DNA of 64,000 nucleotides from Pseudocolwellia sp048296855 (GCA_048296855.1 CP182631.1); one strand, 5' to 3'; numbered from the stretch's first letter, positions 52,531 to 62,404 are shown. A program made the numbers and translations. The notes: generated from the letters alone by a model not told the origin.

Positions 52531-54210
52531 TTAACCTATTTTTTTGTATTTAATTCTATGAGGTTCTAACGCAGCAGAGCCAAGCGTTTTCTTCAACCAT
52601 TCGTCGTATTCAGTAAAGTTACCTTCGAAGAAATTAACTTGGCCTTCATCACGGTAATCAAGAATATGCGTAGCAATTCTATCTAAGAACCAACGGTCAT
52701 GCGAAATAACCATAACACAACCTGGAAACTCTAAAATAGCTTCTTCTAAAGCACGTAAAGTTTCAACATCTAAATCGTTGGTTGGTTCATCAAGTAGTAA
52801 TAAGTTACCACCCACTTTAACCAGTTTAGCTAAATGTACACGGTTACGTTCACCGCCTGATAAGTCTTTAATAAACTTTTGTTGGTCGTTACCTTTAAAG
52901 TTAAATCTACTACAGTAAGCTCTTGCTGGAATTTGGTAAGTGCCTATTTCTATAATATCGGTACCTTCAGAGATTTCTTGGAAAACTGTATTGTTTTCGC
53001 CCATGTTGTCTCTGAATTGATCAACACTAGCAAGTTTAACGGTTTCGCCTAGCTCTGCTGTACCACTGTTGGCTTCTTCTGCGCCAGACAGAATTTTAAA
53101 TAATGTTGACTTACCTGCGCCGTTAGCACCGATAATACCCACAATAGCCCCTTTAGGAACACTAAAGCTTAAATCATCAATCAATACTCTGTCGCCAAAC
53201 GACTTAGTTAAGTTTTTAACATCTAATACTTTATCGCCTAGGCGTGGCCCCGGTGGTATATAAAGCTCGTTAGTTTCATTACGTTTTTGAGATTCTTGAC
53301 TATTAAGTTTTTCAAACTCAGCCATACGCGCCTTACTTTTAGTTTGGCGCGCTTTAGGATTTGAACGTACCCATTCAAGCTCTTGTTTAATGGTTTTTTG
53401 TAGCGCGCTTTCCGCTTTACTTTCTTGCTCTAAACGTGCGTCTTTTTGTTCTAACCAAGAAGAGTAGTTTCCTTCCCATGGGATACCGTAGCCTCTATCT
53501 AGTTCTAAAATCCAACCAGCAACGTTATCTAAGAAATATCTATCATGGGTGATTGCTACAACGGTACCAGAGTAGTCGTGTAAGAAGCGTTCTAACCATG
53601 CAACCGATTCAGCATCTAAATGGTTGGTTGGTTCATCAAGTAGCAACATGTCAGGTTTTTGTAATAATAAATGGCATAAAGCAACACGACGACGCTCACC
53701 ACCACTTAATACCGCTATTTTTTGATCCCACTCGGGTAAACGTAAAGCATCAGCTGCGCGTTCTAAAACGTTATCAATGTTATGACCGTCTTGACTGTTA
53801 ATAATATCTTCAAGTTGACCTTGCTCTTTTGCTAGAGCATCAAAGTCAGCACCTTCTTCAGCATATTCGTTATACACTTGATCTAAACGCGCGATTGCAT
53901 TTTTTACTTCAGAAACGGCTTCTTCAACAACTTCTCGAACGGTTTTGCTTTCATCTAATTGCGGTTCTTGCGGTAAGTAACCAATATTAGTGCCAGCTAA
54001 AGCTTTTGCTTCACCTTCAAATTCAGTATCTACACCAGCCATAATACGGAGTAGGGTTGATTTACCTGAACCGTTTAAACCTAGAACACCAATTTTAGCG
54101 CCAGGGAAAAACGATAAAGAAATATCTTTTAAAATAGTACGCTTAGGAGGAACCACTTTTGATACGCGGTTCATCGACATGATAAATTTATCTGGTAATG
54201 GTTGAGCCAT
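52531..54210 (-). CDS. ettA: Energy-dependent translational throttle protein EttA
   Basis: A 559-residue ABC-F protein with two ATPase domains that binds the ribosome E site. Domain 1 has Walker A GLNGSGKST, signature LSGGERRRVALC and Walker B LLLDEPTNHLDAESV. Domain 2 has GANGAGKST, LSGGERNRVHL and LLLDEPTNDLDVET. The linker between them (about residues 240-320) includes the P-site tRNA interaction region typical of EttA. No membrane helix. Confidence 0.95.
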   Translation of the reverse strand: MAQPLPDKFIMSMNRVSKVVPPKRTILKDISLSFFPGAKIGVLGLNGSGKSTLLRIMAGVDTEFEGEAKALAGTNIGYLPQEPQLDESKTVREVVEEAVSEVKNAIARLDQVYNEYAEEGADFDALAKEQGQLEDIINSQDGHNIDNVLERAADALRLPEWDQKIAVLSGGERRRVALCHLLLQKPDMLLLDEPTNHLDAESVAWLERFLHDYSGTVVAITHDRYFLDNVAGWILELDRGYGIPWEGNYSSWLEQKDARLEQESKAESALQKTIKQELEWVRSNPKARQTKSKARMAEFEKLNSQESQKRNETNELYIPPGPRLGDKVLDVKNLTKSFGDRVLIDDLSFSVPKGAIVGIIGANGAGKSTLFKILSGAEEANSGTAELGETVKLASVDQFRDNMGENNTVFQEISEGTDIIEIGTYQIPARAYCSRFNFKGNDQQKFIKDLSGGERNRVHLAKLVKVGGNLLLLDEPTNDLDVETLRALEEAILEFPGCVMVISHDRWFLDRIATHILDYRDEGQVNFFEGNFTEYDEWLKKTLGSAALEPHRIKYKKIG

Positions 54211-54386
54211 AGAAAAACCTTTTGCTTAGAGATGAAATTATATGGCCTATATTTTAGGTTATTCGAGGGAGATTAAGCAAATATGATTGTAGTAATTTTG
54301 TGAATGAAATTAAGGAGAAGATTCGCTGTATTTTGACAACAGCTTTGTTACTGAAATAAAGCAAGTGTTGTGAAAAATTAACGTCA

Positions 54387-54776
54387 TTAAACAGATTTTA
54401 ATTGGTGTAAAATACAACAATCTTCAACGTGATGATTTTTACAAGAAGAAGCTAAGGTAGCAAGTGATTGTTCTAGCAAGGCGAGCTCTCTTTGGCTTTG
54501 TTGAATACGGGCTAATTGATCCGCAATAATTTTATCTACGCTAGCACATGATGCTTTAGGATCTTGTTGTACATCTATTAGGAGTTTTATATCGCTAATA
54601 GCAATATTTAACTCTCTGCACCGTCTAATAAATATGAGTGTTTCAACATTTTTCTGTTGGTACTGCCTATAACCATTGTCTTTTCGCTTTGGAGCTGCCA
54701 ATAAACCTATTTGTTCATAATAGCGAATGGTTTTGGCGGGTACTTGTGCCTTATCTGCTAATTCACTTATTTTCAT
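54387..54776 (-). CDS. MerR-family metal-responsive regulator (ZntR/CadR type)
   Basis: A 129-residue activator. The winged-helix opening is MKISELADKAQVPAKTIRYYEQIGLL. The metal-binding part has Cys at about residue 77 (KASCASVDKII) and a C-terminal loop SSCKNHHVEDCCILHQL, with Cys and His spaced as in ZntR, CadR and PbrR, so a divalent metal (Zn, Cd or Pb) is more likely than Cu. The start is at 54776. The divergent receptor promoter begins immediately next to it. Confidence 0.82.
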   Translation of the reverse strand: MKISELADKAQVPAKTIRYYEQIGLLAAPKRKDNGYRQYQQKNVETLIFIRRCRELNIAISDIKLLIDVQQDPKASCASVDKIIADQLARIQQSQRELALLEQSLATLASSCKNHHVEDCCILHQLKSV

Positions 54777-54777
54777 C

Positions 54778-54808
54778 TTGACCTTCCAGTAGCTGTAACC
54801 TTTAAACT
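54778..54808 (+). promoter_or_regulatory. MerR-type promoter with a 19-bp spacer
   Basis: TTGACC at 54778-54783 and TAAACT at 54803-54808 are separated by 19 bases, longer than the usual 17, as in promoters twisted by MerR activators. The spacer carries TTCCAGTAGCTGTAACC, a degraded dyad. It drives the TonB receptor at 54846. Confidence 0.7.
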
Positions 54809-54845
54809 TTGCATATCATATAATACCTTGTAAGAAATACCACTT

Positions 54846-56840
54846 ATGTTTAACTCTGCTTCACCCGCAATACTTGTTTTTACTTTAAGCTTACTACCGC
54901 TGAGTTATGCCAGCGGAATTGAAATGGAAGATGAGCACCACGAACAAGATGAACACGAACATGCCGATAAAGTAGAAAAAATTATTGTACAAGCAACACG
55001 TTCTGGCCGAATTGCAGATGAGCAACCTATTCGCGTAGAGCTTATTAATCGAGAAGAAATTGAAGAAAAAGCCGCTATGCGCCCGGGTAATATTTCAATG
55101 TTAGTTGCTGAAACTGGTGGCGTACGTATGCAAACAACTTCACCTGCTTTGGGTAGCGCCAATATTCGATTACAGGGTTTGTATGGTCGTTATACACAAT
55201 TGCTGGCAGACGGTTTACCTCTTTATGGTAATCAAGCTTCTTCTATTGGTTTAATGCAAATACCACCTACCGATTTAGGTCGTGTTGAAATTATTAAAGG
55301 TTCAGCTTCATCGTTATATGGTGGCTCAGCATTGGGTGGAGTCATTAACCTTGTATCCAGAAAACCAAGCGACGAACTAAAAGGTGAAATGCTTCTCAAT
55401 GCAACCACGCGTAACGGACAAGATCTTACGTCGTACATTGAAGCGCCATTGACTGATTCTTTTAAAGGTTCGTTAACCGCAGGCGCTCACTACCAAAAAG
55501 CGCAAGACATTGATCATGATGGCTGGGTTGATTTAGCCGATTATGAAAGATATACCGCTCGACCTCGACTTTTTTGGGAAGGCGATGCTGGTGAAACCCT
55601 TTATGCAACAGTAGGAGTTATGACTGAGCAACGTGTAGGCGGAAATTCAGTCGGTGGAACCGTTGCTGATGGTAGCTTCTATCAACAATTACAGGAATCA
55701 CAACGTATAGATAGTGGTTTAGTTTTTAATATGCCTGTTTTAGACTCTCTTACTTTGAACACCCGAGCATCAGCTATGGTGCAAGATCATACTCATGGCT
55801 ACGGTGAAATTACTGAAGATGATCAACACGAAAGCTATCTACTTGAAACCAGCCTTGCAGGATATAGCGATAAAAGTGACTGGGTTGTTGGTGTAGCTTA
55901 TCAATCTGAGATTTACGCTTCTGATACTTTTCCTGAGTTTGATTATTCTTATGAAGTCCCTGGGATATTCGCTCAATTAGATTATGAACTGAGTGAAAAA
56001 CTCACTACGTCTTACAGCGCTCGTGTAGATGAACACAGTGAGTACGGCACGCAGTTTAGCCCCAGAATATCGCTGTTATATCGCCCTTCAGATTTAACCA
56101 TAAGAGGTTCTTTTGGGCGTGGTTATTTTGCTACAACACCCTTTGTTGAAGAAATTGAAGCTGTTGGTTTATCAAGGCTTGAAAAAATAAAAAACTTACA
56201 AGAAGAGCAAGCTGAAACTGCTTCTCTTGATTTTACCTATACTTTTGAAAATATTGAAACCAGCTTGACCTTATTTGGTTCAAACGTAGATAACGTGGCT
56301 AAACTAGAAGCTTTTTCATCGAATAACGATAATGTTTTAGACGGTATAAGATTGTTAAATACCGAAGGTGAAAGCAAAATTCGCGGTTCAGAAGTTTTGC
56401 TACGTTACCACTGGGAAGACATCAAATTGACTGCGAGCTACTTATACTTAGATGCGACAGAGTTATCTCCAAATGGACAAGGTAGAAGACAAATTGCATT
56501 AACACCACAACATTCCGCTGGTTTTGTTGCAATGTGGGAGCAACATGGAAACTTTAGAGCGGGATTCGAAGCTTATTATACAGGGCCGCAACGGTTAAAT
56601 GATAATCCTTATATTGATGAGTCGGATCCATATTGGCACTTAGGTTTAATGGGAGAAATGACCTTTGGCCGCTTAAGTTGGTTTATTAATTTAGAAAACT
56701 TATTAGATGTAAAGCAAACAGATGAGCATCCATTATTATTACCCTCTAGAGCACCTACAGGGCAATGGACAACAGATATATGGTCTCGTAATGACGGATT
56801 TATTGCAAATGCTGGTGTTAGAATTAAATTTGGCGACTAA
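54846..56840 (+). CDS. TonB-dependent receptor, ZnuD-like, with a His-rich N-terminus
   Basis: A 664-residue outer-membrane receptor. After a signal peptide (about 1-22, ending YASG) comes an acidic His-rich stretch, MEDEHHEQDEHEHADK, probably metal-binding. The plug domain contains VQATRSGRIADEQPIRVE and then GRVEIIKGSASSLYGGSALGGVINLVSR, a TonB-receptor hallmark. The barrel ends with NAGVRIKFGD. The length and His cluster resemble zinc receptors such as ZnuD. It is transcribed divergently from a MerR regulator. Confidence 0.87.
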   Translation: MFNSASPAILVFTLSLLPLSYASGIEMEDEHHEQDEHEHADKVEKIIVQATRSGRIADEQPIRVELINREEIEEKAAMRPGNISMLVAETGGVRMQTTSPALGSANIRLQGLYGRYTQLLADGLPLYGNQASSIGLMQIPPTDLGRVEIIKGSASSLYGGSALGGVINLVSRKPSDELKGEMLLNATTRNGQDLTSYIEAPLTDSFKGSLTAGAHYQKAQDIDHDGWVDLADYERYTARPRLFWEGDAGETLYATVGVMTEQRVGGNSVGGTVADGSFYQQLQESQRIDSGLVFNMPVLDSLTLNTRASAMVQDHTHGYGEITEDDQHESYLLETSLAGYSDKSDWVVGVAYQSEIYASDTFPEFDYSYEVPGIFAQLDYELSEKLTTSYSARVDEHSEYGTQFSPRISLLYRPSDLTIRGSFGRGYFATTPFVEEIEAVGLSRLEKIKNLQEEQAETASLDFTYTFENIETSLTLFGSNVDNVAKLEAFSSNNDNVLDGIRLLNTEGESKIRGSEVLLRYHWEDIKLTASYLYLDATELSPNGQGRRQIALTPQHSAGFVAMWEQHGNFRAGFEAYYTGPQRLNDNPYIDESDPYWHLGLMGEMTFGRLSWFINLENLLDVKQTDEHPLLLPSRAPTGQWTTDIWSRNDGFIANAGVRIKFGD

Positions 56841-56895
56841 CTATGATCATTAAATATTGAAGGCTGTATAGCCTATAAATTTATCGTTTAAACTT

Positions 56896-56928
56896 AAAGC
56901 TACTATACCCGTCATAGTAGCTTTTTTT
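56896..56928 (+). terminator. Terminator of the ZnuD-like receptor gene
   Basis: A perfect 11-bp stem, AAAGCTACTAT/ATAGTAGCTTT, with a seven-base loop and a T run ends the gene. Confidence 0.85.
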
Positions 56929-57232
56929 ATTTTAGGTGGAATGCCTTTTATCAATTTAAGCGCCGTTTAAACAATAACAAAGTGTCTGCTTAACATGTTA
57001 ACAATGCACGCTGATGGTGCGTTTTATTGGTGCATTCGTATTTGTTTGCTAGCAACTTAATATTATATTTTATTTGTTTTTATCTAGAATAAAAATACCT
57101 ATCCCTTTATTTACAAGGTCTGTATGAAGGTCTTCGTAGTGGTGTAAATTTTTTATTTCGCTATTTTTATAGTGGCATATATAGTGCTATCTCATAGTCG
57201 GTATCAATTTTAAATACGACTATAGGTTCAAT
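56929..57232. other. Leader region of the nitrate-assimilation genes
   Basis: About 300 bases that include an AATGCAC/GTGCATT stem near 57002-57037 and a stem ATAGTCG/CGACTAT at 57194-57223, immediately before the first codon. This second hairpin could be a regulatory leader element. No T-rich attenuator is seen. Confidence 0.35.
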
Positions 57233-58582
57233 ATGTATCGCAATCAAAACACTTCTGTTTTTGAAAAACCCTCTTTAGTGATTATCGGCAATGGAATGGC
57301 GACGGGCAGGTTATTAGACGAAATATTGGAGCGAACGCCGGGGCAGTATCAAATTACGGTTATAGGAAAAGAACCTTACGGAAGTTATAACCGCATTATG
57401 TTGTCGTCTGTACTGGCAGGTGAAACAACGATTGATGGCATTATTCAAAAAACACCTCAATGGTATAAAGATAATCAAATTAAATTTATCAGCGGTACTC
57501 ATGTTTCTCATATAGACAGTGAAAATAAAAAACTGGTCTTACAAAACAGTCAAAACCATGAAAGCCTTGAAGATCAAAAAATTATTTCATACGACGAACT
57601 TGTGCTTGCGGTTGGTTCTCGTTCTGCAAAAATTTCTGCTAAAAATCAAAACGTAAAAGGTTTGTTTAACTTTAGAGATATTAAAGACACCGAGCAAATT
57701 CAGTCTTTTGCTAATCAAGCCTCTGCGCTGAAAGGCGAAGAGGGTAAAGATAAAAAAGCCTTGGTTATTGGTGGTGGATTATTAGGTTTAGAAGCGGCTT
57801 ATGGTTTAGCGATAAGTGGTGTAAAAGTTACCTTAATACATCGTAATAAATGGTTGCTAAATCGTCAGTTAGACCAAGTGTCTGGCACTATGCTGAAAAA
57901 CATTATGGCTGCTAAAAATATTAATTTTATTTTAGGGCACGAAGTTGCGCAATTTACCAGTAAAACCAACAAAGAAGGTGAAAACGTTTTATCGGGTGCA
58001 GAATTAACGAATGGTGAAACGATTACTGCTGAAATGGCGGTTATTGCAACAGGGATCACGCCAAATAAAGAATTAGCGGTTAGTGCAAATATTATTGCGG
58101 AACGTGCCATTGTTGTTAACGACTTTATGCAAACAAGCAATAGATATATTAGCGCGTTAGGTGAATGTTGCCAGCATAAAAACTCAACATTTGGATTGGT
58201 TGATCCTATTTGGAGCCAATGTAAATCGCTTGCTGAACGATTGTGTCTTGGCCGTTTATCTGCCTTTAAAAATGCTCCAGTGCCAACAAAATTAAAAGTG
58301 TCTGGTGTACAGCTGTTTTCTGCTGGTGTTGTTGAATCATCTGATACCACACAAACATTTGTTCTTACCGACCAAAAGTCATCTATATACCGAAAAATCA
58401 TTATTGAAAACGACATTATTGTTGGTGTTGTTTTATTTGGCGATGTGAGTTCTGGAATGGTGTATTTCGAGATGATGCAAAATAAACAAAAAATATTGCA
58501 TGCAATGCCTGAGTTATTAATAGGTCATGAATTTATGGTCATTGAAGCTGAAAATAAAGATGAGCGTAGTGAAGCTGCGTAA
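57233..58582 (+). CDS. FAD/NAD(P)-dependent oxidoreductase, nitrate-reductase electron donor (NasC-like)
   Basis: A 449-residue flavoprotein. An FAD-binding start, LVIIGNGMATGRLLDEIL, and an NAD-binding motif, ALVIGGGLLGLEAAYGLA, flank GSYNRIMLSSVLAGETTI, a hallmark of the nitrite-reductase large-subunit N-terminal part. The C-terminal portion has no siroheme domain or [4Fe-4S] site, so it is not a full NirB; it resembles the reductase component of assimilatory nitrate reductase. It precedes nasA by 49 bases. Confidence 0.82.
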   Translation: MYRNQNTSVFEKPSLVIIGNGMATGRLLDEILERTPGQYQITVIGKEPYGSYNRIMLSSVLAGETTIDGIIQKTPQWYKDNQIKFISGTHVSHIDSENKKLVLQNSQNHESLEDQKIISYDELVLAVGSRSAKISAKNQNVKGLFNFRDIKDTEQIQSFANQASALKGEEGKDKKALVIGGGLLGLEAAYGLAISGVKVTLIHRNKWLLNRQLDQVSGTMLKNIMAAKNINFILGHEVAQFTSKTNKEGENVLSGAELTNGETITAEMAVIATGITPNKELAVSANIIAERAIVVNDFMQTSNRYISALGECCQHKNSTFGLVDPIWSQCKSLAERLCLGRLSAFKNAPVPTKLKVSGVQLFSAGVVESSDTTQTFVLTDQKSSIYRKIIIENDIIVGVVLFGDVSSGMVYFEMMQNKQKILHAMPELLIGHEFMVIEAENKDERSEAA

Positions 58583-58631
58583 TAAGACAATAGATAATTT
58601 TCGGGTAAGAACGTACATTTTAGAGAGTTAA

Positions 58632-61367
58632 ATGAATTCAAATATAATTTTTACGGATAAGCAAGACGCTACAGTTTCTCTAGCTTCTTCAATTCATAAA
58701 ACCACTTGTCCTTATTGTGGTGTAGGTTGTGGAGTATCAACCACGGTTGTTGATAATAAAATAGTCGCGGTAAAAGGTGATGAAAATCACCCATCAAATT
58801 TTGGACGTTTGTGTGTAAAGGGCTCTTCGTTACATGAAACGGTTGCTGATACAGGGCGAATTTTAACCCCTAAAGTTTTTGGTAAAGAAGCCTCGTGGGA
58901 AGAAGCAACATCAACCGTTGCCGAGCATTTTAAACAAACTATTGCAGAACACGGCCCTGACTCTGTCGCTTTTTATGTTTCTGGTCAAATTTTGACAGAA
59001 GACTACTACGTTGTTAATAAATTAATGAAAGGCTTTATTGGTTCAGCAAACGTAGATACAAACTCTAGGTTATGTATGGCTTCTGCCAGTGTTGCCCATA
59101 AAAGGGCGTTTGGAGAAGATGCTGTACCTGGTTGTTATGAAGATTTAGAACAAGCAGAGGTTATTTTTATTGTTGGTTCAAACCCTGCTTATGCTCATCC
59201 TATTGTTTACCAACGTATTGTAAAAGCTAAAGAAGATAACCCTAAGCTTAAAGTGGTGGTTATTGACCCTAGAGCAACAGCAACCAGTAAAAATGCAGAT
59301 CTGCACATAAAGTTAAAGCCGGGAGCTGATGCTTTTTATTTTAATGGCTTATTAGCCTTTTTAGCTGAAAACAATGCGATAGATACTGATTATATTGAAC
59401 AATATTGTTTAGGTTATAGCGAAGCACTCGATACCGTAAAATCACAAATGCCTACCTTAGAAAATGTAGCAAAAGCGTGTGATATTGAACCCGAAACACT
59501 ACTTGAAAGCTACCAGCTTTTTGCACAACATAAAAAGGTTGTGAGCATGTTTTCAATGGGCATTAATCAATCATCTTCAGGGGTTGATAAAGGCAATGCT
59601 ATTATTAATTGTCACTTAGCTTCGGGGAAAATAGGTTATGCGGGCGCAGGACCTTTTTCTATTACAGGTCAGCCAAATGCTATGGGCGGGCGTGAAGTTG
59701 GTGGGCTGGCTAATCAATTAGCGGGTCACATGCACTTTGAAAATCCTAATGAAATTGATTTGGTTCAACGCTTTTGGAATGCGCCTAATATGGCACAAAA
59801 ACAAGGCTTAAAAGCTGTTGACATGTTTGATGCTGTTAATAGCGGTAAAATCAAAGCTATTTGGATCATAGCAACCAATCCCGTAGTCAGTATGCCTAAT
59901 GCTAATGTAGTCAAAAAAGCATTACAAAAGTGCCCTATGGTGGTGATAAGCGAAAGTTACGAAAGTGCAGAAACCGTTAACTACGCTGATATTGTGTTAC
60001 CTGCAACTACTTGGGGCGAAAAAGAAGGCATGGTAACGAGCTCAGAACGTACCATTTCTTTACAAAAGTCTTTGGTAAGTGCACCGGGTATGGCTAAAAA
60101 TGACTGGGAAATTATCAGCTTAGTTGCCCAAAAAATGGGTTTTAGCGATGCCTTTACCTATAAACATGCACACGATATTTTTAAAGAGCATGCTGCATTA
60201 TCAGGTTTCGAGAATATCTCTACCGATGAAAATACACATAGAAGCGATACTGAGCATAGAGTACATCGAGCTTTTGATATTTCGGGCTTGGCTAATATAT
60301 CGTTAGATGCGTATCGTGATTTTACACCAACCCCTTGGCCAATTAATGCAGAAAACCCGAAAGGGACCAAACGTTTATTTACCCAAGGCGGGTTTGCTAC
60401 TAAAACAGGTAAAGCTAATTTTGTTCCTGTTGTTGCTAAATATCCGCAAGTGGTACCTAGTGCCAATCAAGTGATCATGAATACCGGACGTATAAGAGAT
60501 CAATGGCATACCATGACACGTACAGGGCGAGTGCCTAAGTTAATGACGCATCTAAGTGAGCCTTTTATACAAATTCATGCTGATGACGCAATGCGGTTGA
60601 ATGTGGTAGATAAAGAACTACTTCAATTAGATAATTTAGGTTCATCTTATATTGGTCGAGCACAAATAACAGATGAACAAAGAGTCGGTGAAATATTCGT
60701 TCCTATTCATTGGAATGATAGTTTCTCTAAATCAGCTAAAGTTTCAGCTTTGGTCAGCTCTATTACCGATGCATTATCGGGGCAGCCTGAGTTTAAACAG
60801 TGTCCGGTTAATATAAGTGCTTTTAACGCTAAATGGTCTGGTTATCTGGTTAGCTCAACGCCAGTAAATTTAACTACTGACTATTGGACTATGGCAACAA
60901 TAGAACAAGGGGTTAAATACGTAATAGCAGACAAGCAAGATTTACCTTATTCAGCAGATAATAGTGAAGCGTTTTTACAAGCACATTTTCCTGATGTTTC
61001 TGATTGGCTGGTTTTAAAAGATGATAAAAGTCATATTTTAAGAATAGCGGGATTTGTTGATGACGTACTCACATGCTTTTTTGCTGGCGGTACGGACCTA
61101 TCAATAAAATACAGCACGCAGTTTATTGAGAAACAAATAGGGCAGAAGCATAACCCTAAAACACGATTTAAACTTTTATCAGCCTTAGATTCAGATGGTT
61201 CGTTAGATGTAGGTGAAATTATATGTTCGTGTTTTCAAGTAGGCAAAAAAAACATTAAACAAGCTATTGCGTCTGGAGATTGCTCGTCTGTTGAAGCTTT
61301 AGGTAAGCAATTAAAATGTGGAACAAATTGTGGTTCGTGTATTCCCGAATTAAAGGCTTTTTTTTAG
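58632..61367 (+). CDS. nasA: Assimilatory nitrate reductase catalytic subunit NasA
   Basis: A 911-residue molybdoenzyme that reduces nitrate to nitrite. Its [4Fe-4S] Cys are Cys26, Cys29, Cys33 and Cys61 (CPYCGVGC and GRLCVKG). The molybdopterin domain follows with NSRLCMASASVAHKRAFG, GREVGGLANQLAGHM and RDQWHTMTRTGRVPKL. The C-terminal about 60 residues form a BFD-like [2Fe-2S] domain: EIICSCFQVG and CGTNCGSC. Reading frame is intact. The flavoprotein upstream probably feeds it electrons. No nitrite reductase gene lies in the window. Confidence 0.94.
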   Translation: MNSNIIFTDKQDATVSLASSIHKTTCPYCGVGCGVSTTVVDNKIVAVKGDENHPSNFGRLCVKGSSLHETVADTGRILTPKVFGKEASWEEATSTVAEHFKQTIAEHGPDSVAFYVSGQILTEDYYVVNKLMKGFIGSANVDTNSRLCMASASVAHKRAFGEDAVPGCYEDLEQAEVIFIVGSNPAYAHPIVYQRIVKAKEDNPKLKVVVIDPRATATSKNADLHIKLKPGADAFYFNGLLAFLAENNAIDTDYIEQYCLGYSEALDTVKSQMPTLENVAKACDIEPETLLESYQLFAQHKKVVSMFSMGINQSSSGVDKGNAIINCHLASGKIGYAGAGPFSITGQPNAMGGREVGGLANQLAGHMHFENPNEIDLVQRFWNAPNMAQKQGLKAVDMFDAVNSGKIKAIWIIATNPVVSMPNANVVKKALQKCPMVVISESYESAETVNYADIVLPATTWGEKEGMVTSSERTISLQKSLVSAPGMAKNDWEIISLVAQKMGFSDAFTYKHAHDIFKEHAALSGFENISTDENTHRSDTEHRVHRAFDISGLANISLDAYRDFTPTPWPINAENPKGTKRLFTQGGFATKTGKANFVPVVAKYPQVVPSANQVIMNTGRIRDQWHTMTRTGRVPKLMTHLSEPFIQIHADDAMRLNVVDKELLQLDNLGSSYIGRAQITDEQRVGEIFVPIHWNDSFSKSAKVSALVSSITDALSGQPEFKQCPVNISAFNAKWSGYLVSSTPVNLTTDYWTMATIEQGVKYVIADKQDLPYSADNSEAFLQAHFPDVSDWLVLKDDKSHILRIAGFVDDVLTCFFAGGTDLSIKYSTQFIEKQIGQKHNPKTRFKLLSALDSDGSLDVGEIICSCFQVGKKNIKQAIASGDCSSVEALGKQLKCGTNCGSCIPELKAFF

Positions 61368-61387
61368 TTCTTGAGTGCGGTGTTCTT

Positions 61388-61434
61388 AAAGGAGTGATAT
61401 CCATGAAACTTAATGGAATTGTTATTACTCCTTT
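61388..61434. terminator. Stem-loop between nasA and the CBS gene
   Basis: Arms AAAGGAGTGATA and TTATTACTCCTTT pair with one mismatch; a T-rich stretch follows. It overlaps the last codons of the convergent CBS gene and ends both transcripts if functional. A 15-codon open frame with a strong ribosome site (AAAGGAG, 61388-61394) lies in the same place. Confidence 0.55.
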
Positions 61435-61859
61435 TGTTCCTTCAGCTTAGTTCGGTAATTATTGGCAACAATTTTAATAATATCTCGCCAAGTAATAATA
61501 CCAATAGGTTCATTTTTTTCGTTCACTATGGGTAAACAAGAAATGTGATTGTCGTCAAACAGTAAGGCCGCTTCGTTAAGTGAAATAGATGATTTTGCCG
61601 TTACAAGGTTTCTACTCATAATTAAATGGACTTTTTTGTGTAACAAAAAAGTATCTTTAGCAGTTTCTATACGAGTGCCTACAGATGGGCTTAAGTGTTT
61701 AAATATGTCTCTGTCAGTAATAATTCCCATTAATTCTTTATTATGGAGAATGAGAATGTGATGAATGTTTTTTGCATCGATGATCTTTTTGGCTTTTTCT
61801 AAATTGTCATCCATATCTAAGGTAATTAAACTACGCGACATGACAGTTTCTACACTCAT
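61425..61859 (-). CDS. CBS-domain protein
   Basis: A 144-residue protein that is a pair of CBS domains (about residues 5-60 and 75-135): LEKAKKIIDAKNIHHILIL and GIITDRDIFKHL, then SISLNEAALLFDDNHISCLPIV and IGIITWRDIIKIV. CBS pairs bind adenosine nucleotides and sense energy; no output domain is fused, so its target is unknown. Monocistronic and convergent with nasA. Confidence 0.9.
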   Translation of the reverse strand: MSVETVMSRSLITLDMDDNLEKAKKIIDAKNIHHILILHNKELMGIITDRDIFKHLSPSVGTRIETAKDTFLLHKKVHLIMSRNLVTAKSSISLNEAALLFDDNHISCLPIVNEKNEPIGIITWRDIIKIVANNYRTKLKEQKE

Positions 61860-61965
61860 AAGCTTGTCCTTATTTAATTAAGCTGTAACAAACAGGTCTT
61901 AATATATTCTATATTTTAGTATACTAGGCAAATAAATACTAAATCATTATAGGTAAAAGATCGTT

Positions 61966-62328
61966 ATGACAGATCAACAAAATATTATCAAAACATTTAT
62001 GACTGATGTAAAAGTCTCTCAAACCTTATGGGCTTTAAAGGAACCCGAGTCAGAAAACTATGTGGTACTAGACTCAGTTAACTTTGAAAACACAGAAGTA
62101 ATGCCTTTGTGGTCAAGTGCTGAACTTGCGCAAAACCATTGCTTTGAAGAATGGGAAGACTACCAGCCAACAGAAATTTCAGTTGCTGAATGGATGGAGT
62201 TTTGGATTGAAGACCTAAATGAAGACAATATTATTATTGGACTTAATTGGCCTGAAGAGGGCGATTGTGTAGAAGTTGAATTGGCTGAATTTACACAACT
62301 ACTTTCTGAAGTTGAAGTTTATAAATAA
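61966..62328 (+). CDS. DUF2750 protein
   Basis: A 120-residue acidic soluble protein. It shows the DUF2750 pattern: LWALKEPESENYVVLDSV, then VMPLWSSAELAQNHCFEEWEDYQP and IIIGLNWPEEGDCVEVE. No function is known. It is single, with AGGTAAAAGATC before the ATG and a weak stem after it (about 62345-62375). Confidence 0.85.
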   Translation: MTDQQNIIKTFMTDVKVSQTLWALKEPESENYVVLDSVNFENTEVMPLWSSAELAQNHCFEEWEDYQPTEISVAEWMEFWIEDLNEDNIIIGLNWPEEGDCVEVELAEFTQLLSEVEVYK

Positions 62329-62404
62329 ATATAAACAAATTAGCTCTAAAACTTATTAGGTTATAGGGCTCATTTTTATCCAATCTTAATTCTTGTAAAC
62401 ACAT

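Noticed and set aside
57865..58416. 183-codon antisense frame within the nitrate-reductase flavoprotein gene
   Set aside because: It is the mirror of strong coding sequence and has no independent signals.
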